Positions 56,238 to 64,000 of a stretch of 64,000 bases of DNA are shown in pieces (the stretch's first letter is position 1; each line of letters begins with the position of its first letter). The stretch lies in NCBI RefSeq assembly GCF_900129585.1, contig NZ_FQWF01000004.1, positions 124,001 to 188,000 on the forward strand, given 5' to 3'. A program made the translations under genes and the position numbers. The notes under the pieces were generated by a model, which saw only the letters and a program-made list of their open reading frames with translations, made no database searches and had not been told where the DNA came from. Origin of the DNA: Flavobacterium micromati. Its GTDB lineage: Bacteria; Bacteroidota; Bacteroidia; Flavobacteriales; Flavobacteriaceae.

Positions 56238-56262
56238 TGGACTGACCCCAAAAAGTTAGACA
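56238..56262. mobile_element. Solo inverted-repeat end of an IS3-family element
   Basis: TGGACT followed by GACCCCAAAAAGTTAGACA has the TG start and GACCCCnAAAAGTTAGACA core typical of IS3-family terminal repeats. No transposase frame or second end is present, so it is a leftover of excision or deletion. Confidence 0.6.
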
Positions 56263-56358
56263 ATATTTGGCCCGAATTATTTTTCGGAAATCTGTGTACT
56301 TCGTAACAAAATCTTAATGTTACAGATTTTCAATCGCTATTAATTAAATTTTCATCAA

Positions 56359-56396
56359 AAAAAATCCGTTCGAAAAAAACATTTCAAACGGATTTT
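56359..56396 (-). terminator. Terminator after methionine gamma-lyase gene
   Basis: AAAATCCGTTCGAA pairs with TTCAAACGGATTTT (one G-U pair) between A/T tracts, 18 bp past the minus-strand gene. Confidence 0.8.
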
Positions 56397-56413
56397 AATA
56401 AATAAAAAAAAAA

Positions 56414-57640
56414 TTACGCAGTCTGAGTAGCTTTAGATTTTAAAATCTCCAGTTCCATCATACATGCTTTCATCATTTGATACGTTCTTTCAATATCATT
56501 ATCTAACCCTATGGAAAAACGTATTAAACCATCAGTTAAACCCATCTCTATTTGTTCTTCCATCGGAATTTCACTTGATGTCGAAGTTCCTGGAGCGCTA
56601 AACAACGTTTTATAAAACCCTAAACTAACTGCAAGATATCCTAGATTTTTAGATTGCATCAATTCCATCAGTGCATTTGCTTTATCCAAAGTACCAACAT
56701 CTAATGTCATCATTCCGCCAAAACCGTATTCTGGATTAATCATTGTTTTATAAATTTCGTGACTTGGATGACTTTCTAATCCAGGATAAACCGTTTTTAG
56801 ACCGTCTTTTTCGAAACGTTGCGCCAGATACATCGCATTATGGCTATGTTGTTTCATTCTAATATGTAATGTGCGCAAATTTTTCATCACACTTGCTGAA
56901 CGCAAACTATCCATTGTAGGTCCCAGTAACATGCTGGCTCCGTTATTGACATTTTTTAAACTATCAATAAATTCTTGTGAGGCACAAGTCACCCCGCCCA
57001 CAGTATCACTACTTCCGTTGATGTATTTTGTCAAGCTGTGAATCACAATATCGGCACCTAATTTTGCAGGAGAAACGGATAATGGGGAAAAAGTATTATC
57101 TACAACCAATTTTAAATTATGTCTTTTAGCAATTTTTGCTAAACCATCAATATCAGCTACTTCCAGCAATGGATTACTCACCGTTTCACAATACAAAACT
57201 TTAGTTTCGGCGGTTATCGCAGCTTCCACAACGTCTAATTTTGTAATGTCAACAAATGTCGTTGTAATACCTAATCTTGGCGTAAAATTCTTTAAAAAAG
57301 CATACGTTCCGCCATAGATAGTTCTGCTGGAAACAATATGATCACCTGAGCCACATAATTGTAATAGTGTAGGCGTAATAGCTCCCATTCCTGAAGCTGA
57401 CACGTTGGCTGTTTCTGTTCCTTCCATAGCTGCCAAGGCTTTATCTAAATATAAATTACTTGGTGAGGAGTGTCGCGAATACAAATAGCAGCCTTCCATA
57501 TTGCCTTCAAATGTATCGAACATAGTTTTTGCCGAAAGGAAAGTATAAGTTGAGGAATCAGAAATCGACGGGTTGACGCCACCAAATTCTCCAAAGTATT
57601 GTAAATCCTGAATGTTGTCTGCGGGATTAAAATTTTTCAT
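56414..57640 (-). CDS. Trans-sulfuration-type PLP lyase (methionine gamma-lyase-like)
   Basis: The 408-residue Cys/Met-metabolism PLP enzyme has YLYSRHSSPSNLYLDKALAAMEGTE, the VDNTFSPLSVSPAKLGADIVIHSLTKYINGSSD block with the PLP lysine in SLTKY, and GFGGMMTLDVG. It resembles methionine gamma-lyase (methionine to methanethiol, 2-oxobutyrate, ammonia) more than cystathionine synthases, but specificity is inferred. It is divergent from an Lrp/AsnC regulator, which probably controls it. Confidence 0.85.
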   Translation of the reverse strand: MKNFNPADNIQDLQYFGEFGGVNPSISDSSTYTFLSAKTMFDTFEGNMEGCYLYSRHSSPSNLYLDKALAAMEGTETANVSASGMGAITPTLLQLCGSGDHIVSSRTIYGGTYAFLKNFTPRLGITTTFVDITKLDVVEAAITAETKVLYCETVSNPLLEVADIDGLAKIAKRHNLKLVVDNTFSPLSVSPAKLGADIVIHSLTKYINGSSDTVGGVTCASQEFIDSLKNVNNGASMLLGPTMDSLRSASVMKNLRTLHIRMKQHSHNAMYLAQRFEKDGLKTVYPGLESHPSHEIYKTMINPEYGFGGMMTLDVGTLDKANALMELMQSKNLGYLAVSLGFYKTLFSAPGTSTSSEIPMEEQIEMGLTDGLIRFSIGLDNDIERTYQMMKACMMELEILKSKATQTA

Positions 57641-57660
57641 AATTTATATTTAGTCTTTTA

Positions 57661-57745
57661 TTTAGGAGCTTTTTCCAGCTATTCGTTTCAATCTTTTCTT
57701 TAAAAAAAAAGAAAAGGATTTCCACTGCTATCTGGGCTAGAAATC
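57661..57745. repeat. Dispersed flavobacterial repeat, copy D
   Basis: Minus-strand text AGTGGAAATCCTTTTCTTTT, an A/T hairpin, then AAAGAAAAGATTGAAACG. It is almost the same as copy E. It lies in the promoter region between the lyase gene and the Lrp gene. Confidence 0.6.
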
Positions 57746-57921
57746 TCGGATGCATACAGAAATCTATTTCAAATTAAAATCATTGTAGATTAATAATCAA
57801 TGCTATTGTTTAATATTAGTTTTTAAAACTATTAAATTAAAATTATATAGTTAAATATTCTAATTTAGCGTCTTAAATAAGAATTTTATAGATTATTTTT
57901 CCATTCTAATTTTTAAAGAAA

Positions 57922-58380
57922 ATGACATTAGACGCAACAGATAAAAAACTACTTTTTTTATTACAATCAGATAGCAAGAAAACAACTAAGGAACTTTCCT
58001 TAAAACTAAACCTTTCAGTTACTGCAGTGTATGAGCGAATAAAAAAACTGGAAAGAGAAGGAATTATCGATAAATATGTGGTACTAATCAACCGCTTGAA
58101 AGTTGAAAAAGGATTTGTCGTTTTTTGTCATCTTAAACTCATTCAACACACCAAAGAGTTTCTTACTAAGTTCGAAACTGAAGTCGTGAAACTCAAAGAG
58201 GTTTTAGAATGTCATCATGTGAGTGGCGATTATGACTACATTCTGAAAATAGTGGTAAAGGATATGGAAGCGTACAGAGAGTTTTTAGTGACTAAATTAA
58301 CTACATTGGAACATATTGGAAGCACGCACAGCACCTTTATGATTAGTGAAGTAAAAAATACAACTGTAATAACTATTTAA
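57922..58380 (+). CDS. Lrp/AsnC family transcriptional regulator
   Basis: The 152-residue regulator has an N-terminal HTH (MTLDATDKKLLFLLQSDSKKTTKELSLKLNLSVTAVYERIKKLEREGII) and a C-terminal RAM ligand domain (LECHHVSGDYDYILKIVVKDMEAY), which usually binds amino acids. Divergent from the methionine lyase gene, so likely a methionine or branched-chain-responsive switch for it. Confidence 0.92.
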   Translation: MTLDATDKKLLFLLQSDSKKTTKELSLKLNLSVTAVYERIKKLEREGIIDKYVVLINRLKVEKGFVVFCHLKLIQHTKEFLTKFETEVVKLKEVLECHHVSGDYDYILKIVVKDMEAYREFLVTKLTTLEHIGSTHSTFMISEVKNTTVITI

Positions 58381-58485
58381 AATAAAGGAAAATACTACGA
58401 GCTACTTACTTATAAATAAATGTTAATTGTCATTTATTCTAGGCAAATACCAGTGAATTTAAACTTTAAACAAAACTTAATTCCC

Positions 58486-58493
58486 TAATTTTG
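58486..58493 (+). promoter_or_regulatory. -7 promoter element for lpd
   Basis: TAATTTTG matches TAnnTTTG, 38 bp before the lpd start codon. The -33 site has only a weak CTTT. Confidence 0.45.
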
Positions 58494-58530
58494 TGCGACA
58501 TTTTATAAAAACATAATAAATAATTATACT

Positions 58531-59934
58531 ATGAGTTCATTTGACGTAGTCATTATAGGTTCTGGCCCTGGAGGATATGTTGCAGCAATTCGCTGTGCGC
58601 AATTAGGTTTTAAAACAGCAATTATAGAAAAATATGCCGCTCTTGGCGGAACTTGCCTAAATGTAGGTTGTATTCCTTCTAAAGCGTTACTTGCTTCTTC
58701 GCATCATTACAGTGACGTAGCGCATTTTGCTGAGCACGGAATTGAAGTTTCTGGAGAGATAAAAGTGAATCTAGAAAAAATGATCGCCCGAAAACAAGCC
58801 GTAGTTGACCAAACTGTAGGTGGTGTAAAATTTTTGATGGATAAAAATAAAATTACTGTTTTTGAAGGTTTAGGATCATTTGTTGACGCCACACATGTTG
58901 CGATTGCAAAAGCCGATGGAACTTCGGAAACTGTGGAAGCTAAAAACATAATTATCGCTACAGGATCTAAACCATCGAACTTACCTTTTATTAAATTAGA
59001 TAAAGAGAGAATAATCACTTCTACTGAAGCGTTGAAACTTCCCGAAGTTCCTAAACATTTGGTGATTATTGGTGGTGGAGTTATAGGAATTGAACTTGGA
59101 CAAGTGTATTTGCGTTTAGGAGCGCAAGTATCTGTAGTAGAATATTTAGACAGAATCATTCCTGGAATGGATGCCTCTTTATCTAAAGAATTGACTAAAG
59201 TATTTAAAAAACAAGGCATGAAATTTTACGTTTCACACAAAGTGAAATCAGTAGAAAGAAATGGAAAAGGAGTTGTAGTGCAAGCCGAAAATAGTAAGGG
59301 AGAAACCATAACGCTGGAAGGCGATTATGCATTAGTTTCTGTTGGTCGCCGTCCTTATACTGATGGATTGAATGCTGACAAAGCAGGCGTGAAAATTTCA
59401 GATCGAGGAATGGTTGAGGTAAACGATCATTTGCAAACGAATGTTCCAAATATTTATGCAATTGGTGATGTCGTTCGTGGAGCGATGCTTGCTCACAAAG
59501 CAGAAGAGGAGGGAACCATGGTTGCGGAACTTTTAGCAGGTCAAAAACCACATATAAATTATAATTTAATTCCAGGAGTGGTGTACACTTGGCCAGAAGT
59601 AGCTGCTGTAGGACAAACAGAAGAGCAATTAAAAGCGTCTGGAATTGAATACAAAGCAGGAAGTTTTCCATTTAAAGCATTAGGTCGTGCGAGAGCAGGA
59701 GGAGATTTAGACGGATTTGTAAAAATTCTTGCTGATGCAAAAACGGATGAAGTTTTAGGTGTTCACATGATTGGAGCGCGTTGTGCTGATTTAATTGCCG
59801 AAGCAGTAACTGCAATGGAATTTAAAGCATCCGCCGAAGATATTTCTAGAATCTCTCATGCGCACCCTACTTTTGCGGAAGCGATTAAAGAAGCTGCACT
59901 TGCCGCTACAGATAATAGAGCATTGCACGTGTAA
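58531..59934 (+). CDS. lpd: Dihydrolipoyl dehydrogenase
   Basis: The 467-residue flavoenzyme (E3 of pyruvate, 2-oxoglutarate and branched-chain dehydrogenases) reoxidises dihydrolipoamide with NAD. FAD motif VVIIGSGPGGYVAAIRCAQLG, redox Cys pair in GGTCLNVGCIPSKALL, NAD motif IIGGGVIGIELGQVYLRLG, second FAD motif IYAIGDVV, and the C-terminal His/Glu in SHAHPTFAEAIKEAAL. Its last codons and terminator are duplicated 2 kb downstream. Confidence 0.97.
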   Translation: MSSFDVVIIGSGPGGYVAAIRCAQLGFKTAIIEKYAALGGTCLNVGCIPSKALLASSHHYSDVAHFAEHGIEVSGEIKVNLEKMIARKQAVVDQTVGGVKFLMDKNKITVFEGLGSFVDATHVAIAKADGTSETVEAKNIIIATGSKPSNLPFIKLDKERIITSTEALKLPEVPKHLVIIGGGVIGIELGQVYLRLGAQVSVVEYLDRIIPGMDASLSKELTKVFKKQGMKFYVSHKVKSVERNGKGVVVQAENSKGETITLEGDYALVSVGRRPYTDGLNADKAGVKISDRGMVEVNDHLQTNVPNIYAIGDVVRGAMLAHKAEEEGTMVAELLAGQKPHINYNLIPGVVYTWPEVAAVGQTEEQLKASGIEYKAGSFPFKALGRARAGGDLDGFVKILADAKTDEVLGVHMIGARCADLIAEAVTAMEFKASAEDISRISHAHPTFAEAIKEAALAATDNRALHV

Positions 59935-60031
59935 TTAAAATTCCAATATTTTAAATACTAAATTCCAAAAATTATAAATCCCAAATTCCACAATTAAAAG
60001 TTGGAATTTGGGATTTTTTTATTTTGGGATT
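59926..60031. repeat. Direct repeat, left copy (lpd 3' end plus terminator)
   Basis: It starts with the last codons of lpd (CACGTGTAA) and runs through the terminator. It matches 61982-62088 except one base (T/G at 59959) and the terminator loop. It flanks the AlbA_2/ATPase gene on the lpd side. Confidence 0.9.
59976..60016. terminator. Bidirectional terminator, left copy
   Basis: A perfect 15-bp stem, AAATCCCAAATTCCA with TGGAATTTGGGATTT, followed by a T tract. It ends lpd and, from the other side, the AlbA_2/ATPase gene. Confidence 0.88.
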
Positions 60032-60033
60032 GA

Positions 60034-61902
60034 CTAAGTTTTATTTTCAAATAAATCACTTAAGTGTTGATAGGATCTGTTAATTTTAAAATCTGATTTT
60101 TTATTGTTTTTACGAACAATAAACTTTTTTTCTTCTAATTTATTAAAAATAGTTCTAATAGTTCTTTTAAAATTTTCAAACTTTTTTGAATCTTCGATTG
60201 ATTTGTTTTCGGAGAAATAAATAAAGTTTCCGATACTATTAGCGCCTAATATCTCATTTTGATTCCCAAATGTAGAATGTTGATAAATAGCATTTAAAAC
60301 ATTTTTATATTTATCTGGGAGTAGTTCAAAATCAGATTTAAAAATAGTGTTAAGTTTAGCTGAATAATCAGTTTCCGTTAAAACTCTATCAACAATATAA
60401 ACTGGATAAATTTCCGTGCTATTATTATTTTTAATTAATAAACCTTTTTCTTCCAGATTTGAAATTATGTTTTTGTGATTATTATCGGAAGTTAAAAGTA
60501 TTGTATAGCGATCTAAGCGATTTAAAGTTTCAGATTTATAAAAATAACTCAGTATTACGTTTTCCTCTTCACTTAATTCTTTTCCATATTTTTCAGATAA
60601 ATATCCAGCATAACATTTTAACCAAATTTCCATTTTATCGTCATAAACTTTTCCTTTAGGAACAAAAAGTTTAATTTCATCTTCCGATAAAATATAATAA
60701 GGCATATCAATCAAATTTTCTAGACACGCATCTGTTAAAGAAGCTAAACCTTTTCCTTTTCCTTCCCATCTATTGAAACTTTTTAACAAGTCAGTAAGTT
60801 TAGGGTTTCTGGCATATTGTATTGGAATAATTCTTCTGATTTTTCCTTGATTTGTATCTACATGTAATCTTTGCTTTTCTTGAAAAGAACCTGGATTTTG
60901 AATCATCAAATTCTTATTAGGTCTGATCTCAATAATTATAAATCTATTACTTTTATAATCTCGATGAGCTAAGGCGTTATTAACAATTTCTCGAACTAAA
61001 TCTTCTGGATATTCAGGTTGCGCCGTTCCTCCTTTTTCAGATGTTATGCCAACTTTAGTGTTTCTAAAAACAAAATTTACACTTTTTTGGATTAAATCAA
61101 TAATATTTTCCCTGTATATTTGCTTATCTTCAGCTATTTTGTTTTTAACTTCAACGTAACAATCTACTTCGCATTTTCCTTGAATATAATCTTCAACATA
61201 ATCTCCGCAAACAAGCATTCCTAACAAGGTTGGACTACCTTCTCGAACAAAGCCTTTTCTATTTAAAAAAGGAATAGCAGTAGTTAAATCAGCTTTTAAA
61301 GTCTCAACTTTTTTACCAATATTTAACTGTACTATATACTCATTTAGTTTTTCAATATTTATTAATTCAATAGAGGTATTTGGTACAATAGATAATTCTT
61401 GGGCATTTATTAATTCTATTTTTAGCTCCTCTTGTGCTTTAATTTCTTTCTCAGTTAATTTATGATCTCCAGTAAATTTTCTTTTGTAAGCAATTTTATT
61501 ATGATAAACAAATTTCTCGTCTTCTGGTAACTTTTCAACATATATTATGGCTACTTTTCCATCTAAAAAATCTCTAATTTCATAATTTGGAAAATAATTT
61601 AATAGATGCTTTGAATTTCCAAGTTTATCAGTAAATTTTTCGCTTAATTCTTTTAATTTATTTTCATCGTGATAATTAAAACCAGTAAATTTATATTTCT
61701 TATCTCTAACATTTTCATTAATTCCAATGATTATATTTCCACCATTTGTGTTAAGAAAAGCGCACACAGTTGAATAAAGTTCTGTCCATTTACCGTTGTT
61801 TGATAAGTCCTTTAATTCTATTCTTTCTGTTTCAACTTCTTTGTAAGAATTGTTTTTTAAACAATGCTCGATTATCTCTAAAGTTTTATCTATTAATGGC
61901 AT
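60034..61902 (-). CDS. Schlafen/AlbA_2-domain ATP-binding protein (COG2865-like)
   Basis: The 622-residue cytoplasmic protein has an N-terminal AlbA_2 (Schlafen-type) domain at about residues 23-145, with RIELKDLS, STVCAFLNTNGGNIIIGINE and the conserved E/K pair. A GHKL-type ATPase domain follows (about 295-420) with DLVREIVNNALAHRDY (N box), IQNPGSF, and GKGKGLASL. Two C-terminal winged-helix-like segments lie at about 430-515 and 540-620. Such proteins are labelled transcriptional regulator or RecG-related, and some relatives lie in defence islands. Here it stands alone between direct repeats, with its own promoter. Function not known. Confidence 0.88.
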   Translation of the reverse strand: MPLIDKTLEIIEHCLKNNSYKEVETERIELKDLSNNGKWTELYSTVCAFLNTNGGNIIIGINENVRDKKYKFTGFNYHDENKLKELSEKFTDKLGNSKHLLNYFPNYEIRDFLDGKVAIIYVEKLPEDEKFVYHNKIAYKRKFTGDHKLTEKEIKAQEELKIELINAQELSIVPNTSIELINIEKLNEYIVQLNIGKKVETLKADLTTAIPFLNRKGFVREGSPTLLGMLVCGDYVEDYIQGKCEVDCYVEVKNKIAEDKQIYRENIIDLIQKSVNFVFRNTKVGITSEKGGTAQPEYPEDLVREIVNNALAHRDYKSNRFIIIEIRPNKNLMIQNPGSFQEKQRLHVDTNQGKIRRIIPIQYARNPKLTDLLKSFNRWEGKGKGLASLTDACLENLIDMPYYILSEDEIKLFVPKGKVYDDKMEIWLKCYAGYLSEKYGKELSEEENVILSYFYKSETLNRLDRYTILLTSDNNHKNIISNLEEKGLLIKNNNSTEIYPVYIVDRVLTETDYSAKLNTIFKSDFELLPDKYKNVLNAIYQHSTFGNQNEILGANSIGNFIYFSENKSIEDSKKFENFKRTIRTIFNKLEEKKFIVRKNNKKSDFKINRSYQHLSDLFENKT

Positions 61903-61927
61903 ATTTCGGAATATTATATTATGTAGT

Positions 61928-61935
61928 CAAAGATA
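61928..61935 (-). promoter_or_regulatory. -7 promoter element of the AlbA_2/ATPase gene
   Basis: Minus-strand TATCTTTG fits TAnnTTTG and lies 26 bp before the start codon. At about 19 bp upstream there is TTT rather than TTG. It lies inside the inserted segment, so the islet brings its own promoter. Confidence 0.5.
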
Positions 61936-61981
61936 TACTTTTTAATAAAATTATAAATATTTAAGTACGGTCGAAATATAA

Positions 61982-62088
61982 CACGTGTAATTAAAATTCC
62001 AATATTTTAAATACGAAATTCCAAAAATTATAAATCCCAAATTCCACAATGTATTAGCTGGAATTTGGGATTTTTTTATTTTGGGATT
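61982..62088. repeat. Direct repeat, right copy
   Basis: A near-identical copy of 59926-60031, including the three last lpd codons out of context, now next to fumC. Differences are one base and an 8-nt versus 7-nt terminator loop. Confidence 0.9.
62032..62073. terminator. Terminator of fumC, right copy
   Basis: AAATCCCAAATTCCA pairs with TGGAATTTGGGATTT, then a T tract. It lies 25 bp past the minus-strand fumC stop. Confidence 0.88.
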
Positions 62089-62097
62089 TAAAAGGTT

Positions 62098-63495
62098 TTA
62101 TTTTAAACTTCCCACCATATCTTCGGGTTTAACCCAAGCATCAAAATCCTCTGGCGTTACGTATCCTAAACGCACTGCCTCTTCTTTTAATGTTGTTCCG
62201 TTTTTATGTGCAGTTTGAGCAATTTCAGCCGATTTGTAATATCCAATTTTTGTGTTTAAAGCGGTAACTAACATCAGTGAGTTGTCAACTAATTCTTTGA
62301 TACGTTTGTAGTTTGGTTCAATACCTTGAGCACAATGTTCGTCAAACGAAAGACAAGCATCACCTAATAAACGAGCTGATTGTAAAAAGTTTGCTGCCAT
62401 TAATGGTTTAAAAACATTCAGTTCATAATGACCTTGCATTCCACCAACAGAGATGGCAACATCATTCCCCATAACTTGTGCACAAACCATAGTTAGTGCT
62501 TCGCATTGTGTTGGATTCACTTTTCCAGGCATAATAGAAGATCCTGGCTCGTTCTCTGGAATAAGGATTTCTCCAATACCTGAGCGTGGACCTGAAGCTA
62601 ACATTCGAACATCATTGGCAATTTTATTCAATGATACTGCCAATTGTTTCAAAGCACCATGCGTTTCAACAATAGCGTCATGAGCAGCTAGCGCTTCAAA
62701 TTTATTTTCAGCCGTTACAAACGGATGTCCAGTAAATTCAGCTATATATTCAGCTACTTTTACGTCATATCCTTCTGGAGTATTCAATCCAGTTCCTACC
62801 GCTGTTCCTCCTAAAGCTACTTCTGATAAGTGAGCTAATGTATTTTTAACAGCTTTCAATCCGTAGTTCAATTGTGCTACATATCCCGAAATTTCTTGCC
62901 CCAATGTAAGTGGAGTAGCGTCCATTAAATGCGTCCGTCCAATTTTCACAACTGTTTTGAATTCTATTGCCTTAGCATTCAGGGTGTCTCTTAGTTTTTC
63001 AACAGCAGGAATCGTTGATTCAACAACTACTTTGTAAGCAGCAATGTGCATTCCAGTTGGGAAAGTATCATTACTTGATTGAGATTTGTTCACATCATCG
63101 TTAGCGTTTATAAATTGCTCGCCTTCGCCAATGTTTAATCCTTTTAATACTTGAGCACGGTTAGCAACCACCTCATTGACATTCATGTTGCTTTGAGTGC
63201 CAGAACCAGTTTGCCAAATCACCAGCGGAAATTCATTTTCTAATTTCCCCGCAAGGATTTCATCACAAACGGTCGCAATAGCATCTCTTTTTTCAATTGG
63301 TAAAACACCTAAATCACAATTGGCATAAGCAGCTGCTTTCTTGAGGAAAGCAAAACCTTCAATGATTTCTTTAGGCATCGAAGCCGATGCGCCTATTTTG
63401 AAATTATTACGTGAACGTTCTGTTTGTGCGCCCCAATACTTATCAGCTGGAACCTGCACTTCACCCATGGTGTCTTTTTCTATTCTAAAATTCAT
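62098..63495 (-). CDS. fumC: Class II fumarate hydratase
   Basis: The 465-residue enzyme of the TCA cycle interconverts fumarate and malate. The signature [17 protein letters not shown] is present, as are [11 protein letters not shown], the [18 protein letters not shown] block and [17 protein letters not shown] start at the ATG at 63493-63495 ([13 protein letters not shown]), the family's usual start. The frame stays open another 56 codons upstream only because a dispersed repeat lies there. Confidence 0.96.
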   Translation of the reverse strand: MNFRIEKDTMGEVQVPADKYWGAQTERSRNNFKIGASASMPKEIIEGFAFLKKAAAYANCDLGVLPIEKRDAIATVCDEILAGKLENEFPLVIWQTGSGTQSNMNVNEVVANRAQVLKGLNIGEGEQFINANDDVNKSQSSNDTFPTGMHIAAYKVVVESTIPAVEKLRDTLNAKAIEFKTVVKIGRTHLMDATPLTLGQEISGYVAQLNYGLKAVKNTLAHLSEVALGGTAVGTGLNTPEGYDVKVAEYIAEFTGHPFVTAENKFEALAAHDAIVETHGALKQLAVSLNKIANDVRMLASGPRSGIGEILIPENEPGSSIMPGKVNPTQCEALTMVCAQVMGNDVAISVGGMQGHYELNVFKPLMAANFLQSARLLGDACLSFDEHCAQGIEPNYKRIKELVDNSLMLVTALNTKIGYYKSAEIAQTAHKNGTTLKEEAVRLGYVTPEDFDAWVKPEDMVGSLK

Positions 63496-63535
63496 CTTAT
63501 TGTTATTTATAAATGTGTCGATTATTTGGTTTTTA

Positions 63536-63640
63536 GCCGCGATTGTCCCGAAGCTTCGGGTGGAAATCCTTTTCTTTTTTTCTTTAAAAAAGAAAAGATT
63601 GGAGTGTACAGCGGGATTAACTCCAAATTCTGAGCTCAAA
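63536..63640. repeat. Dispersed flavobacterial repeat, copy E
   Basis: GGTGGAAATCCTTTTCTTTT, an A/T hairpin, then AAAGAAAAGATTGGAGTG and ACAGCGGGATTAACTCC. Nearly identical to copy D in inverted orientation. It lies in the fumC upstream region. Confidence 0.65.
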
Positions 63641-63718
63641 AATACGGATAATTCCTTTTTCATAAAAATTCATATTCAGTTTTTATCATTTTTTATAGGT
63701 AAGAAAAGGAAATAAACA

Positions 63719-63726
63719 TACATTTG
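63719..63726 (+). promoter_or_regulatory. -7 promoter element for the small membrane protein gene
   Basis: TACATTTG, a perfect TAnnTTTG, 26 bp before the start codon at 63753; -33 not clear. Confidence 0.5.
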
Positions 63727-63752
63727 TACTTACATTCAAAATTCCGGAAAAC

Positions 63753-63926
63753 ATGTTTGAATTTTCACAGTATTTAGGCTTTTTACTTTTCTTAACCATT
63801 CTTACAATAGGTTTTTGGTTAATGTTTTTTCTAGTTGGTTTCGTATCTTATTGGGTAGGTGGAGCAACATGGGAAGCATACAAAGAGAAAAGAGATAAAA
63901 AGAAGCAAGAGCAACAATCAGTGTAA
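63753..63926 (+). CDS. Small single-helix-pair membrane protein
   Basis: The 57-residue protein begins MFEFSQYLGFLLFLTIL. It has a long hydrophobic stretch (about residues 7-37, one or two helices) and a charged KEKRDKKKQEQQ tail. It has a good -7 promoter element before it and a terminator right after it, which supports a real gene. Family not recognised. Confidence 0.7.
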   Translation: MFEFSQYLGFLLFLTILTIGFWLMFFLVGFVSYWVGGATWEAYKEKRDKKKQEQQSV

Positions 63927-63941
63927 GCTATTTTGTTAAAT

Positions 63942-63973
63942 AAAAAAGGACTCATTTTGTGAGTCCTTTTTTT
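63942..63973 (+). terminator. Terminator after the small membrane protein gene
   Basis: AAAAAAGGACTCA pairs with TGAGTCCTTTTTT around a 5-nt loop, 16 bp past the stop. Confidence 0.88.
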
Positions 63974-64000
63974 ATGAAAATATAATCTTTACTTTATTTG

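Larger units (their letters stand above)
55929..56413. other. Intergenic region with an IS remnant
   Basis: 485 bp upstream of the oligopeptidase gene. It holds a solo IS3-type end at 56238-56262 and a terminator at 56359-56396. Otherwise AT-rich. Confidence 0.5.

Noticed and set aside
63496..63663. N-terminal extension of fumarase C
   Set aside because: The extra 56 codons come from dispersed repeat copy E; the family start lies at 63495.

Overview
The window looks like chromosomal DNA of a Flavobacterium-type bacterium (Bacteroidota). It is strongly AT-rich. Several promoters carry the Bacteroidota -7 element TAnnTTTG, and many products belong to families known mainly from Flavobacteriia (DUF6048, DUF6452, DUF6095, DUF4494). 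Most genes are core or housekeeping. There is no rRNA, no tRNA that I could see, no CRISPR array and no intact transposon or prophage.

Layout. 1-9 kb: a lipoprotein, a pentapeptide-repeat protein, MurQ (MurNAc-6-P etherase), a ZIP metal transporter, two methyltransferases (one a THUMP rRNA methyltransferase), the DUF6048/DUF6452 pair and RlmD. 9-18 kb: SGNH hydrolase, OsmC, CysM, DUF1003 protein, Smr-domain protein, a duplicated-domain lipoprotein, an EamA/RarD permease with a cysteine desulfurase, and the CbpA/CbpM co-chaperone pair. 18-30 kb: exported adenosine deaminase, SulP transporter, FAD oxidoreductase, YaaA, and a four-gene TetR-TolC-HlyD-MFS efflux operon with two palindromes at its head. 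30-34.7 kb: fasciclin lipoprotein, PQQ-type sugar dehydrogenase, and a GT39-type glycosyltransferase broken by an in-frame stop. 34.8-43.2 kb: a complete tryptophan operon, trpE-G-D-C-F-B-(GGCT-like gene)-A, on the minus strand. It is headed by a textbook attenuator with an 18-residue leader peptide holding three consecutive Trp codons. 43.3-53.1 kb: a secreted beta-helix protein, a MarR-nitroreductase-YceI operon, and a 2007-residue hybrid histidine kinase with about eleven PAS domains and one GAF domain. 53.7-64 kb: prolyl oligopeptidase, methionine gamma-lyase divergent from an Lrp/AsnC regulator, dihydrolipoyl dehydrogenase, a Schlafen/AlbA_2-type ATPase, fumarase C and a small membrane protein.

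Repeats. The unusual content is repetitive DNA. (i) A C/G-rich hairpin (C5-TTT-G5 type) sits at gene junctions of the trp operon and at the end of rlmD, and it supplies stop codons or terminal residues. (ii) An array of about 58-68 bp units lies between trpD and trpC. (iii) A CGTACC-type array abuts the GGCT-like gene. (iv) Five dispersed copies of a GGATT...GYGGAAA element occur in intergenic space. (v) A solo IS3-family end lies near 56.25 kb. 

The best candidate for something new is the AlbA_2/ATPase gene at about 60-61.9 kb. It sits alone between two roughly 105-bp near-identical direct repeats. Each repeat contains the last codons of lpd and its terminator, as if a single-gene islet had been inserted between lpd and fumC.
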